From: Chromobotia macracanthus
Lineage: Eukaryota > Chordata > Actinopteri > Cypriniformes > Botiidae
Assembly: GCA_036877525.1 (NCBI GenBank)
Contig: JAZGTH010000034.1
Span: 4,582,501-4,646,500, forward strand
DNA length: 64,000 nucleotides
Direction of reading: 5' to 3'
Shown here one piece after another: positions 1 to 12,500 of this stretch. The position numbers and the translations under genes were made by a program. Below the pieces are notes generated by a model. The model was not told the origin of the DNA and searched no databases. It worked only from the letters and a program-made list of their open reading frames with translations. The stretch's first letter is position 1; each line of letters begins with the position of its first letter.

Positions 1-289
1 ACTGCTTTAAATGTTGAAGTAGGTCTATTTGCCCGTTGCAGTTGACAGGCAGTATTTCGGTCTCTCTTAAACATGGCCACCATGATGGAGTAAACGCTAC
101 AAGTTTAAAATTCATATAATCCAGAAAACTATGCTTCTTTAACCTAAATGAGGAATGTTTCAACCTGACATATCGTACCAAACATCTAATCCATATGAGA
201 GCTTTTGGAAAAGTTTCTTCTTGGAATACATGCTAAATTAAGTTGGCTGGAAGCTGGAAAGGAAAAGAGAATTGCATCAATTCCGTAAG

Positions 290-620
290 CATTCACAACT
301 CTTCGATCATTTACGCGCTTTTTGTCGGGTCAGTGTGTTTATTTGTGTAAGTGCGCTTGTTTATTGTTGGTGGTGTTGTGTAAAGCGGGATACTGTGATG
401 TTTTTAAAGAAAAGCAAGTCTTGTTTTGGTGTTCCAGCGAAAAGTGGCGATAGTTGCAGTCTGCGTAAGTAAATATAAAGAGTAACACTAAACATTTTAC
501 CACTGCGAAAGAAACACTGTATCATTATAAAGTCAGATTATAGAGTAAGTAATTGTCGTCCGTCCGATAGCGCGCACGTGTCATTCCGCGAGTTTAAGCT
601 CTTTAAATTTGTGGAGATCT
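290..620 (+). promoter_or_regulatory. Candidate kmt2c promoter / untranslated first exon region
   Basis: This stretch is denser in CpG than the AT-rich surroundings (several CG in 300-330, 437-465 and 556-590) and contains the palindrome CACGTG at 575-580. A consensus donor gtaagt at 465-470 follows CTGC. Exon 1 has an acceptor one base before its ATG, so an untranslated exon must lie upstream; an exon ending at 464 would fit. This is inference: no TATA box or transcript evidence is visible, and the true first exon may lie left of the window. Confidence 0.25.
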
Positions 621-3600
621 TTAATGTGTGATTCCAGTAAGATTTCTTACTGGACCATAGAGGAAGTAATCTAATTTGTAATATTAGTCTTTATTCATCT
701 GTTTTTAGAAAATGTAGCACGTTGTTACGACATTTCATCGACGTTTGGTGGCAGAAAGTTACGTTTTTACAAGGGTCCAGCCATCTTACACTAGTAAAGA
801 TAAGAGCTTAGAAACTACCCAGTTTCTCTGAATCCAGCCATGTTTGTTCCCTGAATTACCCTGCTGCTCTGGGACGGTGATTGAACTAACACCACTGGCC
901 TGTCTTGAGCAAAACTTCTTTACCAAAAGTTGTGAAGGCATTTATTGAGAGATGAAGTTAGTACAGAGTATTGCCCAAGACATTTCCAGTTGTAAATGTG
1001 TAGCTGACATATCAAGAAGTGACAGTGCCACGTGACAATCTATGCTTCATCTACAAATATTTTAAACAACAAAAGTGCTTTTAACTGTACCATAATTATG
1101 CTTGTAGTACTGCATAGAGTAGTTGTACTTTTAATAACTTCACTGCCTGTTCTGCAGAAATGTAGAATAATCCTCATAATAACAGGAGACTAATTTTCAC
1201 TTTAAGTAGTTTAATAAGACACCCGAGAATTGGTTGAATTCTGCTGCATAAATGACCATCTTGCCAGAGCAGTTCAGATCTAACCTATTCACCACCATGT
1301 GTGAGGCCAAAGCAATTGAATCTAAGATAATCTGTTTATATACACAAACAATGGATCAATTGCTTTGTTAATGCAAAAGTTGTATATAATAACCTTGGAT
1401 GCTTAAAAAAGGGTTTGTCAATTTAAAGGAAACAATTCACTCAATTTTATTTCCTTTTTTATTTTCCTTTTTTCCTTGGGAGCTTGTCAAATGTGGTCAT
1501 CTGTATATCACTGTATTAGGGATGACACAAGACCACTTTATATGTCCGATACTGACTTTTAGCAAAAGCATGTTTAAATTGTGTACTACAGGTCTTGCTG
1601 AGGATGAATTTTATCATATAAACTATATTCTCTTCTGTGCTGAGCTTTCTTAAACAGATCCTGCTGCACCTGTATGTTGCTTGGAGTAACGCACATTCAG
1701 TGGTCACTTAAACCAAAATCCCAACGAATTAGGCAAGTTAAATTTAATGTCCAGTCTTTCCCTTTGCTGTTAATGTTTGGCCCTTTGCTAATAATGTAAT
1801 TAGTTTCAAGTTGCAATTTTGTCACAATAGTCTTGGTGAGAAGACTAGTATCTGGTGAAGGATTGACTTGCCCTAGCATGTTTAGTTTACTGTAATAAAG
1901 CAGTGTTACCTTGGATAAGGTCTGAATTCTGAGCAATGTGTGATGTGGTCTAAGTTCTGTCACTGATTTTAATTGTTTTTCATTGAGCAAACAGTATTGG
2001 TCACTTAAATTTATGTTATTGTTTTAATGGTCAATGCATTATTTAAACAAAAGCTGGCTTTTTCTTTTACTGCTGGCTTGCTTTGTAAATGTTGGCAAAT
2101 ATTTGTTTTTGACAATGGATTGGTGGGGGAGGTTCAAGTCAATTTTATTTTCGTATGTGGAAAGATTTACTAACTGTTGACTATCGCAGCCCTTTGTTAG
2201 TTATGTTATGGTACAGTATATAATCTGGTTGTAAATGTCAATAACTAAATATAGAGTTTAAAAAAGTTATACATTTAGGAAAATAGCAACTATACGCAGC
2301 TCCACAACTATAATGATACAGAGGAATGACATAATTGGGGCAGCCAATCAAAATCCATTTCAGTTTAAAGGCTCACGGAAGGTGACATTAGACTCATATT
2401 CTTATGTATATAAAATTGGCCACATAAGATGACAACTCTCAACAGAGTGGTGACTTCTCCCAACTCCTCTCTGCTTTGAAGGATTTCATGCAAAGTGTCT
2501 GTCTTCCTTGTGGTTTCTTTGCGAAAGGCAAAGCAAAAGCAGGTCATCTTCATCCATCTTTGTTACTGTGACTGCCACACTTTAGCTTAGAATAACCTTG
2601 ATAATATTGTCCATTTAATAGGCGCTAATATAGTTATTGTTCTTGGTGTGAACAGGTCTTCAGTAATTACAGTTAGATGACTAAGTGTGTGTGTAATGAA
2701 AGTCTTGCCTTGTTCGTTTCACCTTATAGCATTAGTAATGCTATCAGGTAACAGTAGTCAGTAATGCTGAGGTATAAAATGTAAAACAAAAAAATAAAAG
2801 GCAAAGAATAGTGGGAAGTACCTGTGTGATGATTATTAGTGTTCCATGTGTATGAGTAGAGAGACTTTGACCACTCATCTGCCAATTATAAACATTTTTT
2901 CAGTTTTTGCTATTTTCTAATTAGCATATTACGATAAAATTAAAAGATCTTGCATGTGATAGTCTGAGATGAATGTGATTGTTGAAGTAACTTCACCCTG
3001 TCAGTGTCATTGAACTGGTTTATATTAGGTATTAAGATACATCTTGGGTGACCTGATCACAAGTGGTCAGGTGAGACACATCACCGCTTACACCAGACGG
3101 TAAAACACATCACTGTTTGTATTCAGATTTTGAGGGGTGGGGCTCTGATTTCATAATTGTATTCATCACTTCCTATGTCAGTCAGGGCTTCACGAAAGTC
3201 ATAACTGTCAATTTTTCTCTTTCATATTGTAGTTGCGATTACTAGTTTTGATTTAGATTTTACACTGAAGTATGTTTATAAATGTTTTATAACTTTCCGT
3301 GAAGCAAAGCAAGCTGAAAACTGTGTTTCTAAAATATTTAGCACTTTTTAATAGTACTCTTTCAATCTCCAAAGGGCAAAAGGTTTTATCATCTAAGCTC
3401 ACACAACATGTTATATGGTCTGATATGTGTGGGACACTACTGCATGCTGCATTTAAACGTTTAATAAAGTGCAATGAACTATTTATCCTTTGTTGTTTTT
3501 GCATTACAGAGACAGCTGTGGTTCAGTGGCACATAAGAAACGCATCGTGTGAAATAACAATTAACACGTGCTGCATCTGTTCTGTAACTGTACCGCTTGT

Positions 3601-5397
3601 GCTCTACTTACGCATCCAGTGTAAAACAGGCGTTAGAACTGCTAAAGGACACGGTAACATGATATATTGATTCGCCACTGCATTCAATCCCCAACAAACC
3701 TGCAGAAATGCACAAACCAAGCAAAAGGGAACAGCTGTTATTGCAGCTTTTAACAATTACAAAAGTAATTACAAAGTAATCTTTGCAACCACAATATTAC
3801 TCACTATTAGCTTTTGGATTAATTGTGCATCCTTTTTGTCAGTATATTAATGCATGTTGGTCTAAAACCGCTTTCTCTCTCTAGTTTAACACAAAGGAAT
3901 TGACAACATTTTGAGAAATATTATAATGATGTCACACATGATAAGGACTCTAATAATATATTAGTTTGATATAAACTTTCAAATTCTACATAGAAGTGGG
4001 ATACTTCTAGTGGGTCATAGGTAGTGTTACTATTAATAAAATAGTGCAATAACACATCGGCAATCATTTAAAGCATTATTTTTGCTTTCGGGTAGCACTT
4101 TACAAAGTGTAACGTAAAAATACATCTAAACAAAAGTAAGCTCAACAGTACAACACAAAAAAGGCAATATACTTAATATAAACACAATTACAGTGGTGAC
4201 TGAGTCACCAGTCCATCTGTCTCCATGTGGAAAAATAAGCCCTAATAGGTATCAAAACTAGTTCTATAGGGACGAATGAGATACAGCTTAGCATTAGCGT
4301 ATCCTTATTGAGTGCACCTTTAATACCAGTTGTAAATGGGGTCATTGTGTGATTTCCACCCCCACTGCTTAGAATATATTTATACACATCTTCATTGAGT
4401 AAAATAATTACATTTAATAAATACAGACTGTTCTGCCTCTGCTTTCTTCTGTTCTTATAAAATCAAGGTTTTTGCCAGTGCCAAAGTCTTGCTCTTCAGG
4501 ATCATTTGTCATTCTTATTACTTTCTTCCAGTAATCACCTGTTTACTGGCCTTTTGCACATTGATCTATCTTGATGCATTTGACTAAGACATTTAATTGA
4601 TTTCTGACCTGTAAATCTCAATTAAATAAAAATTGTTTTTATTGTTTTCCCTGGGGTTAAGGAAATGTGGGCAACAGCTAGCTGTTCCCACTGCCTTGCT
4701 TCAGCATTTTGCCCCAGTTTTATTGGCTGCTGCTCATTGCTAATGCCTTGCTTGTTGGAGACAGTGAGACCTAAAAACTGGTCACAAGATTTGAAAAAAA
4801 AACCCAATTTATTTGAAAACATCTTCCAGATATTTTAGGACTTTGTAAACCTTTAACACCTAGACACTTGTGCTTAACACAGACATTTGCCTGTCATGTT
4901 TGGACATGTTAGTTGCCAAGTGGGTCTTCACCATACCCCCAAAATACTTTGCTGTTAAAATTGCTAATGGCATATGTTGGCAGCACCTTGCAGGCTAAAT
5001 GCTGTGTTTTTGGTTCTCTTTTGTGTACATGCTATATTTAGCAGCTTCCCCCTTGGTGTTTGCACCTGAATTTTTATGAGTGCATTTGCAGGTAAAGTAG
5101 CAGTTATTCAATTATGCATTGTCTCACATCCCATAAGCGTTTGCATGCAGATGAGAATGGCTGGAAAGAGATGATATTTGCGATTACTGATGTCTAGTAC
5201 TGCATCCTTTTGTTTTAAAATTAGGCTATATTCGGACAATTAATACAGTTGCAATTTGAACTGAAATATGACATGATGTTTTGCATCTTATTTCTGTTGC
5301 ACAAAAAATGACAAATTTCGACACAAAGGCATAAAATCACACTAAAACAGCAGCTCTCATGTTCAGCTGGGTGTATACAGATTACACACTTTACGCA

Positions 5398-5444
5398 TTT
5401 TGGTTACCAATGGAAAGAGTAACTCTTTCCATTGGTAACCAAAA
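5398..5444. repeat. Perfect 23-bp inverted repeat with 1-nt spacer
   Basis: The left arm 5398-5420 and right arm 5422-5444 are exact reverse complements around a single A at 5421. The arms read ttttggttaccaatgg onward and back. No coding sequence surrounds it. It could be a remnant of a palindromic MITE or a fold-back rearrangement; with almost no loop it is unlike a microRNA precursor. Confidence 0.95.
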
Positions 5445-7556
5445 GAAAATGTACTGTTTGCTTCTGTGTATACCTATTAATAAAGGAATCCACCTTGAGT
5501 GAATCGCTTATTTAAACCACATTGCATCTCTAGTGTAACCACTAATGCATCCCAGACCACAACTAAAGATTTGAGCGATTTTCGTAAAAAAAAAAGGTTC
5601 AGTGTGTGGAATAGTAATTTTCAGACAATTTGAAAGCTACTTTCACTACTAAATTGGAAGCTAGACAATCACTACTAATTATCACTGTTAATTAACTGTG
5701 GCAGTGATTTAATATGAAATGTCAATATTTGTGATTATATCAATGTCAATATTTGGTGTTTGTTGTTGTCATTTGACTTGTAATGATTAACAGCATTGTT
5801 TCTCCAAACTTGTTGAATACTCAAGTCATCCGCCGCAGAATTGATGTCACTCGCCTAGTCTTGTTTTTTCTGTAGATAAGCCAATGCCTCAGATAAGAGC
5901 CTAAGACATACTCAGTAATAACAAGGTTACTCTTGTCTGATTGGCTGAAGTTTTCCAAACAGCCACAGCTAAAGGAGGTGTGTCTGACTTGAGCCTCTCA
6001 GATTCCAAAATGAGCTGGAGAGTGGGAACAGAGCATGAAGAACCTGCATGTCCTTCACATTTGATAATATAGTCATGCTCAAACAAAATCAGTTAGAATA
6101 AAAAAATACTACAAGGGGTGGTTGCTAAGATAGGCATCACTATTACTGTTGCTTATATTTAAGAGTTGTGGAGTTGAGTTGAGCAAAGTCTTAAACCATC
6201 AATATGAAAAGTATTTTTTTTTGTATAATGTAATAATGCTAAACAGAATGTACTTTAACCAGCCTAGTACAACCCGTGCACACACAAGGTCATATCATAT
6301 GTACATGCTCAAATGAAATGACATGTCGATATAATTATCTGAGAAATGGAAACAAGTTTGGCAGATAAAAACAGATGTTGTTAAAAAAAATTTGGTCTAC
6401 TGGACGATTATTATTTGAAGTGCATTGTCTGCCTAGCATATGTCTAGCAATGCCCACCACTTCGTTGCAAACAAACTTAGGGTTTGAAATGAACTGCTGC
6501 CATCAGTCAAATACGGGAATTGTTTTGCACAGAGGTGGATGACTTGCTAATCTGCCAGCCACTGTGGTGACATTGCAGATGATATTTGACAAGAAATGAC
6601 TGCTCATTTGAATGTGTTTTGGAGAAAGATGAAGAAAAGCCAACAATCTGCGTGTCTTCTGCTTATGAAGCGAGTTTGTACATGAAGGGTTTTCACGGGT
6701 TCTTTGTCAGCAGTGAGAAAATGGTTTGGAAGAATGACTTAAAGACAAACACTCTGAATAAGCTCATTTTAGCTTATAACATTTTAGGTGGTGCTCTGGG
6801 TGATCCCATTGAGTGATTAGTTTGTATCTGCAAAGTTATGCAGGTACTTAATTTTTCTGTTACCTAATTCCCAACATTTTGTGGCTCTTGTTTTTTTAAG
6901 ACCAAGAGTTTGTTGTTGTTTTTAATTTTTGTAAATGTCTTGTCAGTTTGTTTTTCCCATATTGCAGGTCTTTAACATGCTTTGTAATTGTGCACCATGG
7001 CAGATGTGCTTTATTTCAGCTTAGGTAACCCCCCACATATAAAGCAACTTTTGTATTTTCTTTAAAATGCTGCCACCATCTTATATATGGCAGTGAATGA
7101 CTTCTGTTTGCTGCACAGATAATAGAGTTGGGTGTGGCCTCAGGTTGTTATGGTTAGGTAGAGAAGGGGCCCCACCAAGCCACCAGCAAATCAGCATTCA
7201 AATAAGCAGTGATGCAGGGCTCCCCACAGGGCACAGGGGCTTTTCCTTCGTTGCTTTTCCATCTCTGCCCTTAGCTTGACTGCTGAATAAAACCTCTAAA
7301 TGAATTTGATCAGAGCCCCATAGAGAGTAGTGGCGTCACACAGGGCAAGCAGTTCTCCCCAGTGTTCATCTACACACAGCTGTTCTCACTGACATTAGCC
7401 AAGAGTCAACAGCATTACCCTCCTCCACTGACATTCTCTGTTGTCCATGCTGGAAAGAATCACTCCTTATTCTTTCATAATATAGTTACATAATATAGAG
7501 TTAGTATACTGAGTTATAGTACTGAGTTATAGCTGTAAGTACCCTAATGATGCAAG

Positions 7557-7618
7557 TTTTTACTTCCTTTACATGCTTGATTACTAACCCTAAATCAAGC
7601 ATGTAAAGGAAGTAAAAA
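7557..7618. repeat. Perfect 26-bp hairpin with 10-nt loop
   Basis: The left arm 7557-7582 and right arm 7593-7618 are exact reverse complements; the loop is actaacccta. The arms are of mixed composition (tacttcctttacatgcttga), so this is not simple-sequence chance pairing. It is most likely a fold-back from a transposable element or a recent inverted duplication. A small hairpin RNA is possible but a perfect stem with no bulges is atypical. Confidence 0.95.
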
Positions 7619-9413
7619 AACTCAAAGCTCTGTTGCTCTATTCTGATTTTCAGTAAACATGGTTATAGTTACAGAACATCACAAAGTACAATTTAAATAT
7701 AACATGTTGTTTTAAAGATCAAATGAACAGCATTTAATAGGGTCAAATATATATTTTTGCAGTGTTTTATCAGAAGTGTGCTCTCTTGTGAACTGTCTGT
7801 CCCCTCTACCAGAGTAGATGAGCACAACGGAGTGGGAGCGGAGTGATTTTGAATTGAGCGAGGAGCGAATTTGTTAAAAGTCAGAGTGTCTAGGTTTTTC
7901 GACTTCAAGAGCGCTCCACTACAGCTCCATCACCAATCCATAATGCAACACATTCACATGTTAAGAACAGTTACACACTTTAGACAGAAAGATGGATTGT
8001 CTATAATACTACATCAAGGAAGACTAACAAAAATATAAATGTACATTGCATGACAGCAACAATGAATAGGAGTGTGGGGAGGTTATAACAACAAAAGGGT
8101 TCCTTTTGGATACATTAGAAGGCACGTGTTGAGGATACGCGATAAAGTGTTCCACTCGCCCATGAAAAAATTACCATTTCCACATCAGATGCAATGCAAT
8201 ATGTGACATTTAAAAAAAGTTTCTAATATAGAATGCATTGTAGCTTGTTGCATATCACCGTTATGGCTGATATGGACAAAAACTCTAAATAACATGGAAA
8301 AAAAATAACACAGCGTGAAGGTTTGTTATATTAAAAAAAAAATGAACATTTAAAGTAAAGTAGTACTTAAGCACACATTTTTGCCATGGAGTTTACATGG
8401 AGCAAAGAGAGAGCTGGAACTGAGAGGGGAAAAAAGAACCTGGAACAGAGTGAATATAGAATGCTTTAAGCACCAAGAGGAAATTGTTGCCACTTCAATC
8501 TGCTAACATACTCTACTCTCTACCCGTATATCGAGCAAACTTAATTATGCAAATTAACATCCTTTCAGTATTTATTACTAATGTTGTAATGTGGTTACGA
8601 TAATATAAAATTGACCTCAACAACATTTTAGAACAAACATGTCATGATGGAATAATTTAAACACTGCCTGCATCATGACGTCATTATAACACATTACCAT
8701 AATGTGTTAATTGTGCATGCTGGCACAGCTACCAAGTGTTTGGAAGTAATAGGTGGACAGAAGATTCAAAGAATTTATATGTATGTTCCTGCAGTGTCTG
8801 TGACAGATGTAACTGTTAACAGACTAAGTAGCCAACTTTTGCCCTGTGTATATTTCTGTTTTTCTCTACAAGAACATATGATATGATATAATATAAAGAC
8901 AATAACCACCATCTATATGTGAAGAGTGTGTTGCTTTTTTTGAGCTGTGCATTAAAACGTGTGAGAGAATGCACGCTATCTCCGACATTAAAGAAACATT
9001 AAAGCGCTCGCTCATCACACAGAGTTTGCGAATAATTTTCTCTCTGCTGTAATTTCTTATGTTTTTTTATTTGTATTCAATGTTATGACCAGCTTACAAG
9101 ATCATGTTTTGATGAGGCTAGAGCGAGAGTGAGTGCGCGCACTGACAGGAGAGGCGAGAGGGCAGATATTTTTTCAGCCTTATTTTTCTTCTTGGCTAAA
9201 AAAAAACAATAATGTCATTTTTGGCTGAATTTTTTAGAAGTCAAAAGTTTGGTGCATCCCTAATTATTGTTATCTCATTCCACACCTTACTACTCTGATG
9301 TCTGGATTCTGATTTGATAATTTAGATTGCATGTTCTCAGCTTACTGCTCAGTTGTATTACTCCATGTTCTCTTATTTCTAGTGACCAACATGCATTTGT
9401 GTGTCTCTACAGA

Positions 9414-9577
9414 ATGTCATCAGAGGATAAGAGTCTGGAGCCCTCTGACCAAGGACCATCTCCTCCCTTGAGTAGTGCTAGGGCCACACCCTCAGGGAGC
9501 CCAAACCCCTCGGATAAACGCTCACGGGGGCGTCCACGCAAGGATGTTGCCTCTGCTGCACCCAAGTTCAAAAGGAA
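9414..9577 (+). CDS. kmt2c: kmt2c coding exon 1 (start codon, AT-hook)
   Basis: The ATG at 9414 follows an acceptor-like tctctacag one base upstream, so the first coding exon probably begins at 9413 and is preceded by an untranslated exon. It encodes residues 1-54 and opens MSSEDKSLEP, closely like mammalian KMT2C (MSSEEDKSVE). A Pro/Ser-rich stretch follows, then an AT-hook core DKRSRGRPRKD, which in this family contacts the DNA minor groove. The exon ends at the donor AA/gtaagt in phase 2. The start is chosen by homology and by the absence of any other conserved upstream Met. An in-frame upstream ATG at 9327 lies before the acceptor, so it is unlikely to be used if that acceptor is real. 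Confidence 0.9.
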
Positions 9578-12500
9578 GTAAGTCCAGCAATGGTTCTCAT
9601 GTGAAGTTTGCATATGACCACACGCATAAAGAGGTGACCGACTGTGGGCATTTTTTTTATTCCCAGCTCTGAGTTTCTTTCAAAAGGTTGTAGTGTTAAG
9701 GCTATAATTTTATAATGTAGAAATTATAGAACAGTTGATAACATGAAAGCCATTACAAATGAAACCTTTGACCGATAACATTTAGAGTGATTTCATTTAC
9801 TTACTCTCATGCTGTTCATATGTAATTTATTTAGTCATTGTGAGTTGAAGTGCTTACAGGAAGGTTTATTCGCCTGGCCAGAATTTGATGCAAGGTTATT
9901 ATTTGGCTGGAAATCAGACTGAATCTATAAGGCGTGACACTGGGAACGTTCATAAGGTTTACAGTTATTTATGAGGCTAGTTAATACTGCCATGTGATTA
10001 TGGTGACTTTATAATCTTTTCTCTGTTACTATCTCTAGGTCACCTTTTTTGTAGGTATTAGCCTGTTTTCCAGTGTACTTCCCTATGCTCACTTAAACTA
10101 TTCACAAGCTAGCGACAGACAGACAGATGATGGAAGACACTGGTTAACTTGGTCTGTGTGTGTGTGTGCTGGGAAATCAGTATTCCACTGCACCTAGATG
10201 AGACACTTGAGTGTTTTCAGGTTAGTGGTTTTCATTAGTGCAGAAGAGCTCTGTGGAGAATACAAGGAAATGCTGCTTGGAGGAGGAGGATTTTTTTGTT
10301 GTTGCCAAGTTTATTTTGCCTTTTGAAAATATTAGACGGACTGTACTTTCAATTGACACAAAGTCTACACTGGACACATGCACCACAAAGCAAAGCGACA
10401 AAGCTAGATCAAAGCTAGATTCTGTTAGTTTGGATATATGTTGATGTTTACACTGGAAGGGCTTATTGGCCATAAAACCATTCTACTTTATAAACAGAAA
10501 AAATAGTTTCTGCTTGTGTTTCAGTAGGCCAATCATGTGTGAATTGTTTGTACTATTCTAAAGCAACCCATGCAAAATTAATTTAGATGCTTTGCATTAC
10601 ATTTAAGCATTATCGCATGATAATGCCGTTGTACTGAGTTTCTGCACACATCTGTGGTCTGATCAGAAGCATCCTTCTGCAGGATAATCAGGTGAGTGCT
10701 AATATTCAGTACAACAGCACCATTGTGAAATGCTTTTATATGACAACAATATAGAGTAACTTGTTTTGGACAAAATTTTGCTAGTTTGTATATTATTGTC
10801 TAAACTAACAAAAATAATTGGAAAACAATACAGAACATAAATCTTTGCATGTCTACTGCAACAGAAGATGGAGGGGCATGACAGTGATGGGGATCCAGGT
10901 TGTTGTTTAAAATTAGTATCGTGTTCCTTTTTACACAGAATATTATAGTTATTTGGAAAGAACAGTAATTTAAAAAGCAATAAATAGAATAATAAACACC
11001 AGTTTAAACATTTGCATCAATAAACTTATTTATTTTTTAAAATGATTTCAAATGAGCATTTCCCCATTTGCACTTATTTTAGTCTTATTTTAGTGTTATT
11101 TTGGTTTAGTATATGTTTGTCCCCCAGTATGTGTAAGAACACAGTATTAAAATCCTGGGATGGAGAGGAGTTCCACAGGCTCCCCATCACAAAGAGTAAT
11201 TTCTCTTCTGCTCCACTCTGGGCTTTCTATTTCCTGTTTCCTATTTGCTGTAGTGCTCACTGATAAAAGAAACTCCAATTCAAGGAATCATGTTATGCGC
11301 ATGCATGCGAAAATTATGCGCATTCACTTTTTTAAATTATATTATCAGCATTCAAGAGAAAAGATGCATAAAACTACTTTCTTTAGTTTGAAAAGCAAAA
11401 TTAATTTTTATATAAAATACTATCCTAGCTTATAGCTGGGCAGTAGGATGAATTTAATCTGTCAACTAGTTGAGATTTTGCAGTATCATTTCTGCCAAAA
11501 ACGTCCATGTAGCTTTCAGTGAGCAGTAGTGCTTGAAGTTACCGACAACGTGAGAACATTGAAAAACCATGAGTGAATTTATCAAGTGAAAGTAGAGTAA
11601 AAATATAAAGTTGGACAAACCTGGTTTTTAAAAAGTTATTAACAGAGCAATAGAACACAAGACAGACATCTGGCTGGCAATTTTTAGTTCCTGTTAACTT
11701 TTTGGGTGCAGCTGACTTGTTAGAAAATAAGTTGTAAATCATGACAGGGTCCTGCTGGTCAGTTTATTTTTGCTGCAAAAACCTACCAAATTCTGATTGT
11801 GTGCAGGCCTGCAAAGGAGTTTGGTTGTTTTATGGCAAAAACAGCAGACATTAAGTCTGTTCCTGTGGTCTGTTTGATTTATCAAGAAGCTGACTGGTAT
11901 ACTCTAAAGGAAAAGGACTGCTCTCCCTCACAGCTTTTGCAAACATATATATTTTATTAACATCTTTAAAACTGCTGTAAATGTCTTATGAGCTTCTTTT
12001 AAAGAAATGGAAATTATTGGCAGCTTTGCTTATGTTTACCCATGTTGGTGACAGTCTTAACAAGCAGTGAGCACAGGGTGAGGCAACAGTTAAACTGTCT
12101 CTGGAGAGAGACAGTGTTATTGTGAAAGGGGGTGTGCTGTGTCTCAGCCAGTCAGTCCGGCCCGGGTTTTAGGCTCCGCCTTTCCGAGCTGGAACTACTT
12201 GCACTGTAAGCTTTTTCTCCTCTGCTACCCTTTTGCTCTCTTTTTCTGGCACTTTCTCACATGTTCCCGTACACACACTGGTGCTTTTTCTTGCTGTTCA
12301 CTGATGTGCTGTGACTATGAGTTCTCAAAGGAAGGATCTTTTAAATTGATAGCACAATTGGTCACATAATTTAGTCTTTCATTTACTGTCATTTTGATGT
12401 TTTTGGATTAAACTGTTAAATTATTGGCATTTAAATCATATAAAGTAGGCTTAATAATGGTATCCTGTCTCTGAACTCACCATGAGTGACCTGGACAGTG

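Larger units (their letters stand above)
1..9412. other. Upstream region or 5' UTR intron, no supported coding gene
   Basis: No conserved coding exon is recognised on either strand; the open frames here are short and without family similarity. The region is AT-rich, with a CpG-richer spot near 290-600, two clean hairpins (5398-5444 and 7557-7618), a short imperfect palindrome at 3052-3071, and a stretch at 8990-9262 ending in ggtgcatccctaat, which resembles the terminus of hAT-type elements. An 8-12 kb 5' UTR intron of kmt2c is one plausible reading. Confidence 0.5.

Noticed and set aside
272..472. 66-codon open frame in the CpG-richer upstream spot
   Set aside because: No conserved peptide; the stretch is better read as a possible untranslated exon.
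3299..3670. 123-codon plus-strand open frame upstream of kmt2c
   Set aside because: No recognisable domain, no family similarity and AT-rich codon use; probably chance.
9240..9262. Complete hAT transposon ending just before exon 1
   Set aside because: Only one terminus-like motif (ggtgcatccctaat) is visible; I found no matching inverted end or target-site duplication.
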